This document shows, in pieces, positions 47,060-59,414 of a DNA stretch of 64,000 nucleotides. A program made the translations under genes and the position numbers. The number at the start of each line of letters is the position of its first letter. Position 1 is the stretch's first letter. Source of the DNA: Symsagittifera roscoffensis (Eukaryota; Xenacoelomorpha; Acoela; Convolutidae); assembly GCF_963678635.1 (NCBI RefSeq), contig NC_087071.1, positions 47,660,889-47,724,888 on the forward strand, written 5' to 3'. The notes under the pieces were generated by a model. It was given only the letters and a program-made list of their open reading frames with translations. It was not told where the DNA came from and did no database searches.

Positions 47060-49760
47060 TCAAATCAAGCTCATTGAAAAAGCTAGAAAAAAACCCTGTT
47101 CACTGTTTTTGAAAGTTTTACTTAATTTTTATAAGTGGCCTGCTCTAGTTATCAAAGAATGTTGGTCAAATAATAATGGCACTTGAAATTATGAGTTAAT
47201 GCACATTTTTTTATGAAATTATTCGGTTAGTTATTTTCTAAACAGTTTTATATTGGTTTAATTGCTTGCTTGTTTTTGTTTTCCTGATACTTATTAGGAA
47301 GCCGTGAGTGATATCAAATCTGAAAAACATTTTTCAAGATTTTTTCTTCATAGTTTAAGACTAATTCGTTTCAAAATGTCAGTTTTTGTGTTATAATGCT
47401 GTTTCCTGATAAACTGGTTGTAGTCTTATCGTCGTGTCAAATTTTCGTACTTATTCATTCCAGTTTCATGTAGCGTTTTTTTTTTAATTTTAACTATTTT
47501 TTTGGTTTTTTTACAGGCTAAGATGTTCTGTTTGAAGAAGAAAATTGATATGGGTATCAGTTTTTAGGCTGAGTAGCTTCTGACCAGTTTATCTTCATCG
47601 AGTTTTTATCTTCATGTTCGGGCTTAGTTTCTTGCAACTTAAAGTCTCAGTTCTTGTTATATTTGAGAATTTTTACCCTTGCGATGAGCAATGGTTTCGC
47701 AATCGGGTACAAGACTTATTTCCCGTGTTAAATTTTGTACAGAAGACTCATCTTCTTGATTCTGGATTTCTAGTCGAATTCTAGTTTGGGAAGATGATTT
47801 AAATGTTAAGATTTCCCAGCGGAATAAAAACTTTACCTAACACTCCAGTGTTCTCAAATTTTATCAAAGAAGTTGTAGTTTTCATCTACTGGGTCTTCTA
47901 TTCTGGATGTTTCTAATGCAACAAACGTATTTTGAGCATCTTCTTATTTAAAATATCTGGTTTATTCAAGTTTTGCTTTAATTTTACCCACCCGGTTTGT
48001 TCACACTAGCGATTAGTGCGAACCTTTTTCGAACCTAACTCGCAAATAAAAGTGTTTTTTTTTTGGTGGCATATTGAATCGGTTGGCTGCTGGAGCAGTA
48101 TAATGGTATATGTCTTTGACATTTGATTAGTAAACAAATAACACAGTTGATGCATTTTAAGTTCATCAAATGAACCGAAAGAAAATTATTTGTTTGAAAC
48201 AGCACAACAATGATAAAAAGCGCTCGATTTGAGAATTTTTCCTACTCAATGTTTCTCACAAGTTTTGTTAAATGCATAATTTATACATAATGGGGCTTTT
48301 ATGCTTTCCAGTTTATTCAAATTAAGCTCATTGAAAAAGCTAGAAAAAAAACCCTGTTCACTGTTTTTGAAAGTTTTACTTAGTTTTTATAAGTGGCCAG
48401 CTCTAGTTATCAAATAATGTTGGTCAACTAATAATGGCACTTGAAATTATCAATTAATGCACATTTTTTATAAAGTTATTCGGTGAGTTATTTTTTGAAC
48501 AGTTTTATATTGGTTTCATTTCTTGCTTGTTTTTATTTTCCTGATACTATTTAGGAAGCCGTGAGTGATCTCAAATCTGAAAAACATTTATCAAGATTTT
48601 TTCTTCATAGTATAAGACTTAATCGTTTCAATATGTCAGTTTTTGTGTTTTTGCTGTTTCCTGATAAACTGGTTGTAGTCTTATAGTCGTGTCAAATTTT
48701 CGTACTTAATCATTTCAGTTTCATTTGGCGTTTTTTTTTAAATTTTAAATATATTGTTTTGGCTGTTTCCTGATAAACTGGTTGTAGTCTTATAGTCGTG
48801 TCAAATTTTCGTACTTAATCATTTCAGTTTCATTTGGCTTTTTTTTTAAATTTTAAATATATTGTTTTGGCTGTTTCCTGATAAACTGGTTGTAGTCTTA
48901 TCGTCGTGTCAAATTTTCGTGCTTATTCATTTCAGTTTCATGTAGCGTTTTTTTAAAATTTTAAATATATTTTCGGTTTTTATACGCGCTAAGATGTTCT
49001 GTTTGAAGAAGAAAATTGATATGGGTATCACTTTTTAGGCTGAGTAGCTTCTGACCAGTTTATCTTCATCGAGTTTTTATCGTCATGTTCGGGCTTAGTG
49101 TTTAGCAACTTAAAGTCTCAGTTCTTGTTATAATTGAGAATTTTTTACCCTTGCGATGAGCAAAGGTTTTGCAATCGGGTACAAGACTTATTTCCGGTGT
49201 TAAATTTTGTACAGAGGACTCATCTTCTTGATCCTGGATTTCTAGTCGAATTCTAGTTTGGGAAGAGGATTTAAATGTTAAGATTTCCCAGCGGAGTAAA
49301 AACTTTACCTAACACTCCAGTGTTCTCAAATTTTATCAAAGAAGTTGTAGTTTTCATCTACTGGGTCTTCTATTCTGGATGTTTCTGATGCAACAAACGT
49401 ATTTTGAGCATTCTTTTGTTTAAAATATCTTGCTTATTCAAAATTTGCTTTAATTTTACCCACTCGGTTGGCTCACACTAGCGATTAGTGCGAACCTTTT
49501 TCTAAGCTAACTCGCAAATAACAGTGCTTTTTTTGGTGGCATATTGAATCGGTTGGCTGCTGGAGCAGTATAATGGTATATGTCTTTGACATTTGATTAG
49601 TAAAAAAATAACACAGCTGATGCATTTTGAGTTCATCAAATGAACCGTAAAAAATTGTTTGAAACAACATTACAATGATAAAAAGCGCTCGATTTTAGAA
49701 TTTTTCCTACTCAATGTCTCTCACTAATTTTGTGAAATGCATAATCTATACATAATGGGG
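47060..49760 (+). repeat. Tandem duplication of a 1.26-1.45 kb unit
   Basis: Unit 1 (about 47060-48305) and unit 2 (about 48320-49760) share collinear blocks: AGCTCATTGAAAAAGCTAGA, TGATAAACTGGTTGTAGTC, AAGATGTTCTGTTTGAAG, TTTCCCAGCGG..TAAAAAC and GGAGCAGTATAATGGTATAT. Identity is roughly 90-95 percent by eye. Unit 2 is longer because it holds a local triplication. Confidence 0.9.
48653..48980 (+). repeat. Three tandem copies of a 108-bp unit
   Basis: GCTGTTTCCTGATAAACTGG recurs at 48653, 48762 and 48870. The unit occurs once in the upstream duplicate (near 47400), so it expanded after or during the larger duplication. Confidence 0.9.
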
Positions 49761-50070
49761 CTTTATGCTTTCCAGCTCAATCATGAAAAATTGTGAATTT
49801 TTGAATTTACTGCCACTTTGCTGCATCGACTTGGCAGTTTATTAGCATATGTCGCTGCCTTTTTGTTGGAAAGTTATAGGGCACTTTAAGAGTCCGTGGC
49901 TAGTGAGTGATAGTCAACATTATTAGGTCGCAGATCGAATCCGGCACGTAGTCGAGTTTTTGCTAATTTGAGACTTATTTCTACTTTCTTATTTCACTTG
50001 ATAGAGCCGCTTTTTTGTGGTTTTCGCGCCAGTGTTTGCAAAACGCAGCGTCGCCTCTGTAAAACATCAT
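49480..50070 (+). repeat. SINE-like dispersed repeat with tRNA-like segment, copy 1
   Basis: Collinear with 59415-60060. Contains GGAGCAGTATAATGGTATAT, TCATCAAATGAACCG, and a tRNA-like stretch with a weak A box near 49897 (TGGCTAGTGAGTG) and a B box near 49932 (AGATCGAATCC). It ends near AACGCAGCGTCGCCTCTGT. A partial copy without the tRNA-like stretch is at about 47990-48300. Confidence 0.6.
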
Positions 50071-50749
50071 TTTTTCGGTTTTCCGCATATTTGATATCGG
50101 CTTAGTAGCCTCTTTTAGCGCCGTGTGATGCGAGAAAAAAGTTTTGTGCGAGTGTTTTGAGGGGAAGATGGACTTCAATTTGTTTTTAGTTTTGAACTTT
50201 AAAAAAATTAGACTGTTGTTGCAGTTTATTGTCTGGGCATGTTCATTTAGATATATCTAGTTGTATCGCTTCGCCAATGTGTAGCTTCGCCTGCGTATAG
50301 AAAGACTTCAGATAATGACACATTTTTGAAACGTTTTTTTTAATTCAGTTTTTACAAGCCATTTTCAAATTTAAGTTTCGTGGTTGGCGAATATTAATGT
50401 GGGAATACAAAAATAGTTATCTAACTTCGAAAGAAAATTTTTTCCCGGGCTTAACGGGCGTCGACTCAAGTTTTGTATGCGTAGTTGCTGCCCGGTAAGG
50501 TTTGCCAGAAAGCTTATTCAAAGCTTGCAATATTCTTTCTCGAAAAGTTTTTATTTAATTGAATTTAATTTGAGACAAAAAAATGGTAGGTTTTTTGCTT
50601 TTTCTACTACCTGCCATGCTATGTATGTATTGCATCGCAAGTGGTGCGATACTCCACTTGGCCTGTGTCAATTGAGCCTACAAATTGACCATGTTTGATG
50701 ATTTACTTCTAATACCCGGGAAATATGTTCCTGCTCTACTAGTGGTGTG

Positions 50750-50756
50750 CTTTTTC
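50750..50756 (+). promoter_or_regulatory. 5' TOP or spliced-leader acceptor candidate of RPS26
   Basis: CTTTTTC 24 bases before the ATG. A transcript starting at the C would carry the terminal oligopyrimidine tract typical of ribosomal protein mRNAs. The same bases plus AG (GCTTTTTCAG) equally resemble a splice acceptor, which would suit spliced-leader trans-splicing. Confidence 0.4.
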
Positions 50757-50779
50757 AGTTCAGTTCTGATCTCCTCAGC

Positions 50780-53461
50780 ATGACTTTCAAGCGACGAAAT
50801 GGAGGCCGAAACAAGCACGGAAGAGGAAAGACAAACCCAGTGAGATGCACCAACTGTGCCAGATGTGTGCCCAAGGACAAGGTCAGTCACCCTCACTCAT
50901 GTTGTATCCTCTTTTTCAGAAGAGAGCAAGCATTTTTCCCTGATTTTTTTGGCAGTCAAGGTCACTATCAGTAAGCAAGTCAGTTGTCTATCGCCAGCTT
51001 TAACAATGAACAACTTCATAACATTCATATTCACTCTTTGCAATTTAGATAAGAAAGAGTTAAGTTCTTCTTAACTCCAAACATATTATAACGCCATTTT
51101 AACACTTGTGATAGCAAATGTATAATTGGGAACAAGAGTTTTTACCTGTTATTAACTTTTTCCTATTTTGAAATGGAATATCTCCTGCCTACTATTGACT
51201 CCAAATTATGTAGGGTATATATCATCATTTTTCTTATTGGTTAACTTTGGTTCCGTGATAATTTGGTTCCCTGTTCGTATGTGAAGTGAAGATCCTCATT
51301 GCTAATTTGTTATCTAACATCGTTTTTTAGTCAAAATAGTTTGTCAAAATCAAATCACGCCAAAAATGCGATTTGCTAGATATTTTTAGTCTGTTAAAAA
51401 TTAGAAATTTGTGCTATCGAATGTCCCAAAGCTATGAAATATTTGGTTTGCACATATAAAATTTGTTTGAGTTTTGATTCTATGCTAGGTAAAACTCTTG
51501 AGATACCCAAATCAGTATATTTTTTAGAGGCTGCTAAACGTTTTCGAGTGTTCTCATTCAGCATGCGACAGGTGTTATGTTGAATTGATACCCCACTTGT
51601 AACTTGAAGGATTTTTTTGAATTAAAGGAATTTCTTTTTTTAGTTCTCCTGTCTTTTTTGGAGACTTTCTATAGCCTTCCACATATGTTGGGTTGTGAGC
51701 GATGAAAATGCGATCGAATACAATTAGTATTGTTATTCATAACTATGCTTTGGACGAGATCTTGTACTGAGTAATGAAGCCTCTGTTGGTAAATCATGTT
51801 CAAAATTTAGATAAATCTTTTGGGTAAGGCTTTCGAAATTTGCAACTGCGGATTTAAATTCAGCGTTTACTCATAAAAACATATAAATTGTCATAGAGTG
51901 AAACTATCAAGGATTTTAATTGCTTGGTGTTAAAAAAATATTGTTAGGTTGCACGTAGTTAAATTGTAGGTCATCTTGTCAATGCATTGAAGTTTATACA
52001 AGCCCTTTATATAAACGATAACATTGTATCAGTAGTTTAAAAGTCTGTCCAGATGTTTTTGTTTACATTCTTTTCCAATTGAGTTTCGTTTGTTAGCTTC
52101 TATTTACCACTAGAAATCAGTCTAATTTTTTGTAGGTAGTTGATCCGATTTAGCGTACCTTCTATTTTACTCTGTAACTGAGCGTAGTGTGAATACGGTC
52201 TTGGATTTAATTCTCGGCCAATGCTAAAACCATGCTGCTGTTATTTCTTGCATTCTTTCTGCTGAAGTCGAACTGACTGTATAAAAGGTATAAAGAACTC
52301 ATGCTTATCAGATGATTTAAATAGAAAAACTTTGATTGGCAACAAAATGACTGAACTTTTTAAGGTCGTTGTTATTTTCAAGTTCAAATATCAATACTTG
52401 TTTTTAAGTCCCGTTCACGTTCTTCTATCGTATTAGATTTTTTAAAAAGTTCGCTGGAGCTTTGAAACGACATCATCAGGGTGTTGAAAAGTTAGATTTT
52501 TGAGATGAATAGAAAGTTAATTGATGATCAGTAGATCTGCAAATATTCAGTTTCGGTAAGAACAGATTAACAGCTAAAACGGGTATCTAAATTATAATAA
52601 TGAGTGTGATTTTGTTTGTGTTTATCTGTGTTCGTGTGTGTGTAGGCGATCAAGAGGTTTGTGATCCGGAACATAGTGGAGGCTGCCTCTATCAGGGACA
52701 TCACAGATGCCTCCGTCTACCAGCAGTATGCTCTCCCCAAACTGTACTTCAAACTCTGCTACTGCGTCTCATGTGCCATCCACTCCAAGGTACTCCTCTC
52801 CTTCTTCTTTTCTCCTGCTGCTGTCCTCATTTAGAGTTAGAAGACAAAGTGATAGCCATTATGAATATCCTCTGGCTTTCCCTGCGACAGTACTCTTCTA
52901 TTTTATTCAAGTTATTTTGTTCCGGCCCCTTGAAAAAGTGGGAAGGACTAATGGCTTGGGCTTTGGTGCGCATTTTTTTTCGCCCAGGTAACTTAAGAAG
53001 AGTGGCTTTATGGAATCGACTGTTGTGCTAAACTAAACGCTCTTTCAATCGTTCGTGCTTTTATTCTTCTATTTCGACTTTGGTTTTTGTTGAAGCTTAC
53101 ATGGTAGTGTCAGTTAAGTGTGTGAAAACTGACATTGAAGTTGATTGATAAAATCTAGAAAAGTTTATCTGGAGGTAACTGCCTTGAAACAATTTATGAT
53201 TATTCTAATTATTGACCATATAGGAATATTGCACCATATAACAAATCGGCAGATTGAAAAATATTGACCTTTTTCCGTTATAATTGGTAATTGACTGTTC
53301 ATGAGTTGTTCTCTTGAAGTTAGAATGAACAGAAGTGTTGTTTGTGTTAGGTTGTGCGAAACAGAAGTCGGGAGGACAGAAAGATCAGGACTCCCCCAGT
53401 CAGATTCCCAGGGGGAGGGAACAGGGGTCCAGGGGGCAACCAGCAACAGCAGCAGAAATAG
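50780..53461 (+). CDS. RPS26: 40S ribosomal protein eS26 (RPS26), three exons
   Basis: Exons 50780-50881, 52646-52789 and 53351-53461 encode 118 residues. Exon 1 gives [20 protein letters not shown] and the zinc-ribbon start [12 protein letters not shown]; exon 2 gives [14 protein letters not shown] ... [10 protein letters not shown] with the second CxxC pair; exon 3 gives [20 protein letters not shown] and a Gly/Gln-rich tail ending in QQQQQK. Introns of 1764 and 561 bp have GT-AG borders and both fall between codons. eS26 sits at the mRNA exit channel of the small subunit in the cytoplasm. Length is close to the family norm (human 115). The C-terminal tail is lineage-specific, as usual for this protein. 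Exons are clearly richer in GC than the surrounding AT-rich DNA. Confidence 0.97.
50882..52645 (+). other. Intron 1 of RPS26
   Basis: 1764 bp, GTCAGT donor, TGTAG acceptor. AT-rich; no snoRNA boxes or second gene recognised. Ribosomal protein introns often host snoRNAs, but I see no convincing paired C and D boxes here. Confidence 0.85.
52790..53350 (+). other. Intron 2 of RPS26
   Basis: 561 bp, GTACTC donor and TGTTAG acceptor. Nothing further recognised inside it. Confidence 0.85.
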
Positions 53462-53524
53462 TCCCACTGTGACAGTTGCAATCACTTCACTTGGAAAGAG
53501 GCTCAATTCTACTATGATTGATCG

Positions 53525-53530
53525 AATAAA
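53525..53530 (+). terminator. Poly(A) signal of RPS26
   Basis: AATAAA 63 bp after the stop codon, followed by a T/G-rich stretch. Spacing suits a short ribosomal protein 3' UTR. Confidence 0.75.
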
Positions 53531-53897
53531 AGTGTCTTAGTTGCTATTCTAACTCGCATTACATTTGATATAAATTGAGTATTGGCGGTGTAATTGTAGT
53601 TGGATATTTCGCTCATACTAGAATTGAATTTCGTGAAGTCGTTTTTTTTAAATCTTAGTTGAGACGCCAGCTCCAGTTTCCTGTTTTTTAATATGCTAAA
53701 TTATCCTATTGTTCTAAATTTCATTTTGAGTCGAGGAAACGTAACCATAGTCAACGCTTTTTAACATTTGGAATAGCGACCTTCTATAGTTTTCTTACTA
53801 TATTTTCTGTTTATAGAATTGATAACATATTTTGAATTAATGTTGCCTGTCTTTTTAAAAGCTATTTCAGCATGTCGCTCAAGGAATTTTTTCAGGT

Positions 53898-53946
53898 ATG
53901 TCGATGAGATCGCTTCAGCCTCCGTATTCTGGACCACCGGAAGGAG
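53898..53946 (+). CDS. Possible first coding exon of an unidentified gene
   Basis: After a strong acceptor (TTTTTTCAG ending 53895) an ATG at 53898 opens MSMRSLQPPYSGPPEG, and a donor GTTAGT follows at 53947. The piece is GC-rich against AT-rich surroundings. The Pro-rich start is not assignable. Downstream exons were not found in the window; they may lie beyond 64000 or be too short to see. An AG directly before the ATG is again compatible with a spliced leader. Confidence 0.3.
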
Positions 53947-53984
53947 GTTAGTTGTCTCGAGTGCATTTCAATTTGGCAATTAAT

Positions 53985-54440
53985 TAAGAGTAATGAACGT
54001 ACTCAAACTTTTATATAGGTCTTGCTGGATTTTTTTAAAGAAAGTCTTAAAATTTGTTCACGCTCAATTTTGATTTTTGGTTTGACTTGTGATTTCTTTT
54101 TAAGTTCAGTGCATTTCTTTTGTTAAAAGGAAGTCAAACTCCACTATCGAACAGCAAAAATGTAAAGTTCACGAAAAACGTGATCGACTTCTAATTTCGT
54201 AAATGGAAACTAATTATCAGATATCCCAGTGAAATAAAAGTTAACAAAAAAGTGTCCGTCATAACTTGTTCTACAAATTCAAAGAGCTTTAAGGCCATCT
54301 AATTTTCTATTCGAACTTTAAAAGTTGAAGATTTAAAAAATATCAATTCGTTTTTTTTTCAGTTTCCTTGCCTGTATTAATCTTTTCCAACTATCAGTTG
54401 TCTATGGTTTGGTTTTTCGTTTTGATCAAGAAGGCTCCAT
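53985..54440 (+). repeat. Dispersed repeat family R2, copy 2
   Basis: Begins TAATGAACGTA..CTTTTATATAGGTCTTGCT, as does 61368 onward, and continues with CCCAGTGAAATAAAA, GAGCTTTAAGGCCATCTA and CTTTTCCAA. Non-coding. Confidence 0.65.
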
Positions 54441-57400
54441 TTATTTTTTGTAATGTATATTTGCAATTAAATTGGGTTTTCGTTTTGATCAGGAAGGCTC
54501 CTCGTAAATACTACTGAACTGTTATGTCCCCATGCACTCATTTGATTGGCAGTTTTCAAAATTAAAATTAATTATTTTTTTTTGACAATTCGATCTTCTT
54601 CGAAATCTTAAAAGTTTTGAAACGTCAGAATCTAGTGAAGGTTAATTCTTTTGCCATATGAAACGTGCCATTATTGTATCGAAAACTTAGGATTTCTTTT
54701 TTTCTATGGTTCTAGGAATGAATCAAGTTTAATTGAATACGAACGCTAAACCCACAAATTCTCCAAAATTTTTTTAGTGACGGGTTTTGTTTAGTGACTA
54801 TTCCTGTTTAGGGATTCCTCCTTACTGGTCTCAAAAGAATAATAACAAAAGAAAGAATTTTTTTAGTTATCTTGAATTTTGGTTAGATTTATCTCGAAAA
54901 CTCAGGAAGAGAATCTTAGCTATAAAGCATAGATGAGCATGATTTTACTGTATATTTGTTAAGACAAAAAGTGATCGATTTGTTAAAATTAATTTCTTTA
55001 TAAAAAGCCTAGGAAAGTTATGGCCCTCAAAAAAGACAATTTTTCGATTTTTTTTTACCTTTTTTTGAAAAATTTTCTCAAAAACTCCCTCTATTACAAA
55101 CCTGAGATTTTAGTTTTAATCGAAAGGACGGGTTGTGGGAAGCTCCTCTACATGAGTGGTTTTGCCTAATTTTTTATACAAAAAGTTATGACGCTCGGAA
55201 AAGTCAATTTTTCGATTTCTTGACCGTTTGTTGAAACTTTTGACTTCTCCCGAAAACTGCCTACCCAAATCTAATGAGCAGCGTTTTTAGCATCTTTCAA
55301 CCTAACAGGCTCTTGTATTCACTTCAGTGTTTAAGAAAATAACAGAATTGGCATTCACTTTTCTTTGCTATAGGTCTATGATAAATCTAAACAATTGACG
55401 CCTTAATGGAGCAACTGCCGATTTTTTCATTCAATTTTCATTAGTTTGCTTCATTTGAGTCTGATACCATCAGTACAAAAATTTCAAAAATTATCAAACA
55501 AGTTTTTCCAGCTTTAGCTGTCCTCTAGTATATTTCTCCAATATATGAAAGCTAACAGACAACCAATTTGGAAAGTATATAATCCAATTCACTACCAGCG
55601 AGCATAACTTAGAGAGGATAGACTAAGGGGATGCTATATTATGCCCACTCTTTGTCTACCCTTATGAGGATTATCAATTTCTCAAGCAATAAGTTTTATT
55701 TGATGAAATATAGTTGATAAATCTAGTTTCTTGGAGAAAGATGTTAAAAAGTTTTATTTGGTTGATTCTGCAGTATATCGTCTGACGGGCTGTGTTTAGT
55801 GACTTTTGCTGTCTTAGGGTTCTTCTTTAATGATCTTCAAAGAACAATAACAAAGAATTTTTTAAGTTATCTTCACTTTTGGTTAGATTAATCTCGAAAA
55901 CTGAGAGTTTTGAAGCTCATGCTCTTGAAAAGACTCCCAGCTGTAAAGCATAGATGAGTATGATTTTACTGAATATTGAAAGACAAAAAGTGATGGATTT
56001 TGTTTTCTTTAAAAAAGCCTAGAAAAACGAAAAAATCCTAAAACCTACGATATTTCAAAAACTGAGAGGTTGTGGGGACCATATTTTTTCACCAGACTTG
56101 TACTCTGTTTCTATTACCTAAGTCAGCGTTTAACTAAAGGGTCTTTAAAAATTTAAATAAATTTCGAAAAATATTAAATTTCACTCCAGAAGGGACCCAT
56201 TAAGCTAAGTTAAAACTTGATCATCAAACGCGCCAAATTTTCATGTGAATTGTTTTTGCAAGTTTCAGTCTTGATTCAAATCAGATCCCACTGCTAATAC
56301 TTTTGTGCCATCGACATCATAGTAGCAAGAATCCGGTGAGTCAAGCATCAAAAAGCTGTTTCATTACAACTCCTTGAGGAACTTCACTTGTAATAAGCAA
56401 AATGTCGGATAGCATTCCATCGACATTCATCCTCTGAGAACGATTTTGAAATTAAAAAGACAAAAAAGGGGTTGAATCTTCATTTAATTCAATTTTAATA
56501 AGCCTAAAAAGGGAGAAACAATCGGTCAACCATGTCTTACCGAAATCTAATTAAAGCACTACAACCTCATATTGACTAGCTGTATGTTTGTAGATCACAT
56601 ATGAAAAATCTAGTAATTGCCTGGCCCTTGCATAAATTTAACGGATGCCATGTTGAAGTGTGTTGGTTTTATGCTTGATCGCAAATTAAATATGATCAAT
56701 AAGGAGTGTCTGTCTGAAGTTCAAAAATAAGGAATACTTTGGGGAGCAACAAAATTGGACAAAATTTTCGATCAATACCTCCAAGTCCTTTTTTATACTC
56801 GCTTTACGTGAGCGCATTTGCTTATTTCAGGCCATTTCTCGACTTTAAGGCACGTGATTAAGATAAACGTAAGAAACATCGATGCTATTGGAAACACTAA
56901 TCAAACTTAATCGATTGTGGTTTTTTGCTGAACTCAATTTCGAGTGTGTGTTATGTTAAGGAGGGCTGAATTAGGTTAAGAATGCAGTACTGAGAATTGA
57001 TAGTAGATGAAAAAAAGTTTACGCTTGAATTGACCTAGAAATCGCCCTCCCATGGAATTTTGTCCAATCAGTCTGAAAACATGAAGTAGTCGGAACAGAT
57101 TTTCTCCCTAAAACAATTGTTGAAAATCGATGCAGTTTTTATGATGCAGTTTTAAACCTCTAAACTGGATCAACTTTGATCTTGTTTGAAGTTTAAAAAA
57201 TCTGGCAAAAAAACGATGATTGAACCAAGAGAAAAATTGGCATGAACAAGATACAACGCCAACGGGCCTAAGAAATTAGACGACAAGAAATAAGACGATC
57301 GTAAAGAAACGGAATTTACGGACAACCAGTATTTACTCAGCTAATACTTAATTTGAGTCTGTAAACAAATTTCACGCAATTTGCTCGCAAGCTATTGTCT

Positions 57401-57908
57401 AAGTTCTGTTATTTTCTGAGCGTCTAATTCGCTTGTCGTCTAATTTTCTAAACCCCAGCGCCAACTCAAGCAATTGAACCAACATCAAGATAAAAATTTT
57501 ATACTAAGTGTCAACGACTCATTGAAACTTCTCCAGTGTTAAACAGAAGCAGCCATTTAAACAGCTCAACCGTCGCTAGTATTGGCAGCTGACGAATTTT
57601 GAACAGTGCGTATCCGAGACCATAGGACATAACTTTAATGAGCCCTGTTCAAGCCGTTTTTAGTTTATATTGAAATACTCAAATGAGGATGAGCTCGATG
57701 AAAGTTCCGCTCCTGTTTTGAAATCAAGCATGATAAATTGCCGGAAACCTACTTTACTGTGGATATCCTGAGGCCAGATGCATGTATTGTTTTTAGTTTA
57801 TCGACTGATTCCGGGAAGTTCCCAGAAAGCCACACATTGTGGCTCTTTCCTCGGTTCGAAAACTACGGCCTTAGCTACTCACTCGTTCTAGTTATAGTCA
57901 GCGGCAAA
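54441..57908 (+). other. AT-rich non-coding region
   Basis: No gene recognised. Holds one pair of direct repeats (54778-55015 and 55784-56035). It may be the intron after the possible exon at 53898-53946. Confidence 0.6.
54778..56035 (+). repeat. Direct repeat pair of about 240 bp, 1 kb apart
   Basis: 54778-55015 and 55784-56035 share GACGGG.T.TGTTTAGTGA, AATAACAAA, TTGGTTAGATT, ATCTCGAAAACT, AAGCATAGATGAG and AGACAAAAAGTGAT in the same order. Moderately diverged. Confidence 0.8.
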
Positions 57909-58306
57909 CAGGGGTGTTCAAAAAATGAGAGGAAAAAATAATTGCAATTAATTGACTGCGGTATTTTTGTAAACCCATTAATTGATGGTAAAGCAAGCAA
58001 TTGGCAATAATAACACGTATTTATAACACTATTGTAGGCCTGATGAATTTTTCCGGCAAGCTTGGAATGTCAGTTATTCCTCTAGTACAGCAGCCGATTA
58101 TAGGGCAAAAAGACACGGAAGCTTGTAATAAATCATCCTCAAAATGAAAAAAATAAATGATTTTCTTGCAAATATGTTTTATTTGAGAAAGCCCATTAAT
58201 TGTAATTAATTGCAATAATTGATTGATAGAAAGTCACCATTACAATTAATTGATTGCCTAGGAAAAACTCAAAAAACTAATTGCCATTAATTTTTGAACA
58301 TCCATG
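57909..58306. mobile_element. hAT-type MITE (398 bp)
   Basis: Terminal inverted repeats CAGGGGTGTTCAAAAAAT (left) and CATGGATGTTCAAAAATT (right, complement), typical of hAT ends. Eight-base flanks GCGGCAAA (57901-57908) and GCGGCGAA (58307-58314) agree at 7 of 8 sites, as expected for a hAT target duplication. The interior is rich in CAATTAATTG and has no transposase, so it is non-autonomous. Confidence 0.85.
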
Positions 58307-59414
58307 GCGGCGAACACCCAAGAGAACTGTTGTAGTTATATCTAAATGTCTTGAATTGATTTGCCATGGCACAATTAAAAACCTTGATTAAATCATTGTG
58401 GTACCAGCTAGATACTAACTGACTTAAGTTTCGTCCAATCACGCGACCTAAAATAAACAGTTGTGACGATTATTAAGCATCTAGTTTTTTTAAACTAGAA
58501 GTTAAATTCTGTTTTCCAGAAAAAAATTCAGACATTCAATCAACATCTCATGAAAAGGAATTCAGCGCTTGTCCCGGTAAAAAGGTGTGACACAATCTTG
58601 CCTTTTGAGGCATCCACATGTACAAAGGAAAGTGTGCAATTGTTCGGACAGTGACGGTGCACACTAAAATGAGTCTCCTTGATCACTTTCATTGATTGAA
58701 ATCTATTCTATGTACGAAATCACCAAATTTATCTTGAATTTCAAATCTTGGTCATTTTTTAGTTGTAATTGAAGTCACTTTTTTTAACCGTGCTTGCGAG
58801 CGTCCGAAAACTAGGACAAATTATTTGACTGATACGAATTGGAACTTCAACCAATTTTTTTTTTGAACTATTAGATTAAAACTTTGTTGACTACTAAACT
58901 ACAAAAAGCCATAGATGAAGATCCTACCTATTTTACTTCGCTGTGGACCACGGGAAGTGTCGAAAACTAAGAAGTCTCTTACTCGATAAGGTCCACGCTC
59001 GCCCCAATATGATCCAGTAGGCTCTACCTTAATACATAAATGAGTAGGATACGCCCTGTAATGTCGTATATGGGTACTAAATGTCTTTCAAATGATTACC
59101 TTTGTGATACGCGAATGTATTGCAATTGGGTACTAGACTTTTCCCCGTAAATAAATAACTCAAGGCACAGAATAGTCAAAAGTGTAGGTTTGGTGAGTTT
59201 TAGACATGCCAAATTTCTTGAAAATTCAACTGAAGTTACATTTGTTTAGATAGTAAGTAAGTGTAGTCCGTTTCGGCTGTTAGTTTGTTTTCAAGCAATT
59301 TTATTGGTTCTTTTCCTTTTTTGAATGAAAATTGTTTTATTCGGTACTTTTTCAGCGCTTTTATTAAGCATGGATTTTTTTTTGATTTTTGGATTTTTTT
59401 AAGTCTTGTTGAAA
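58307..59414 (+). other. AT-rich non-coding region
   Basis: No gene recognised. Near 59098-59160 a short stretch (TTGCAATTGGGTACTAGACTT) repeats words also found near 46270, 47670 and 49140. Confidence 0.6.

Larger units (their letters stand above)
45097..50749 (+). other. Intergenic region between tetraspanin and RPS26
   Basis: AT-rich. Contains a possible tetraspanin poly(A) signal (AATAAA, 45683-45688), a short perfect-type inverted repeat (45720-45775), a tandem duplication (about 47060-49760), and copies of two dispersed repeat families, one with a tRNA-like head. No gene recognised. Confidence 0.7.

Noticed and set aside
57738-57941. 67-residue open frame overlapping the hAT MITE start
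   Set aside because: It runs across the element boundary and target duplication, so it is not a conserved gene.
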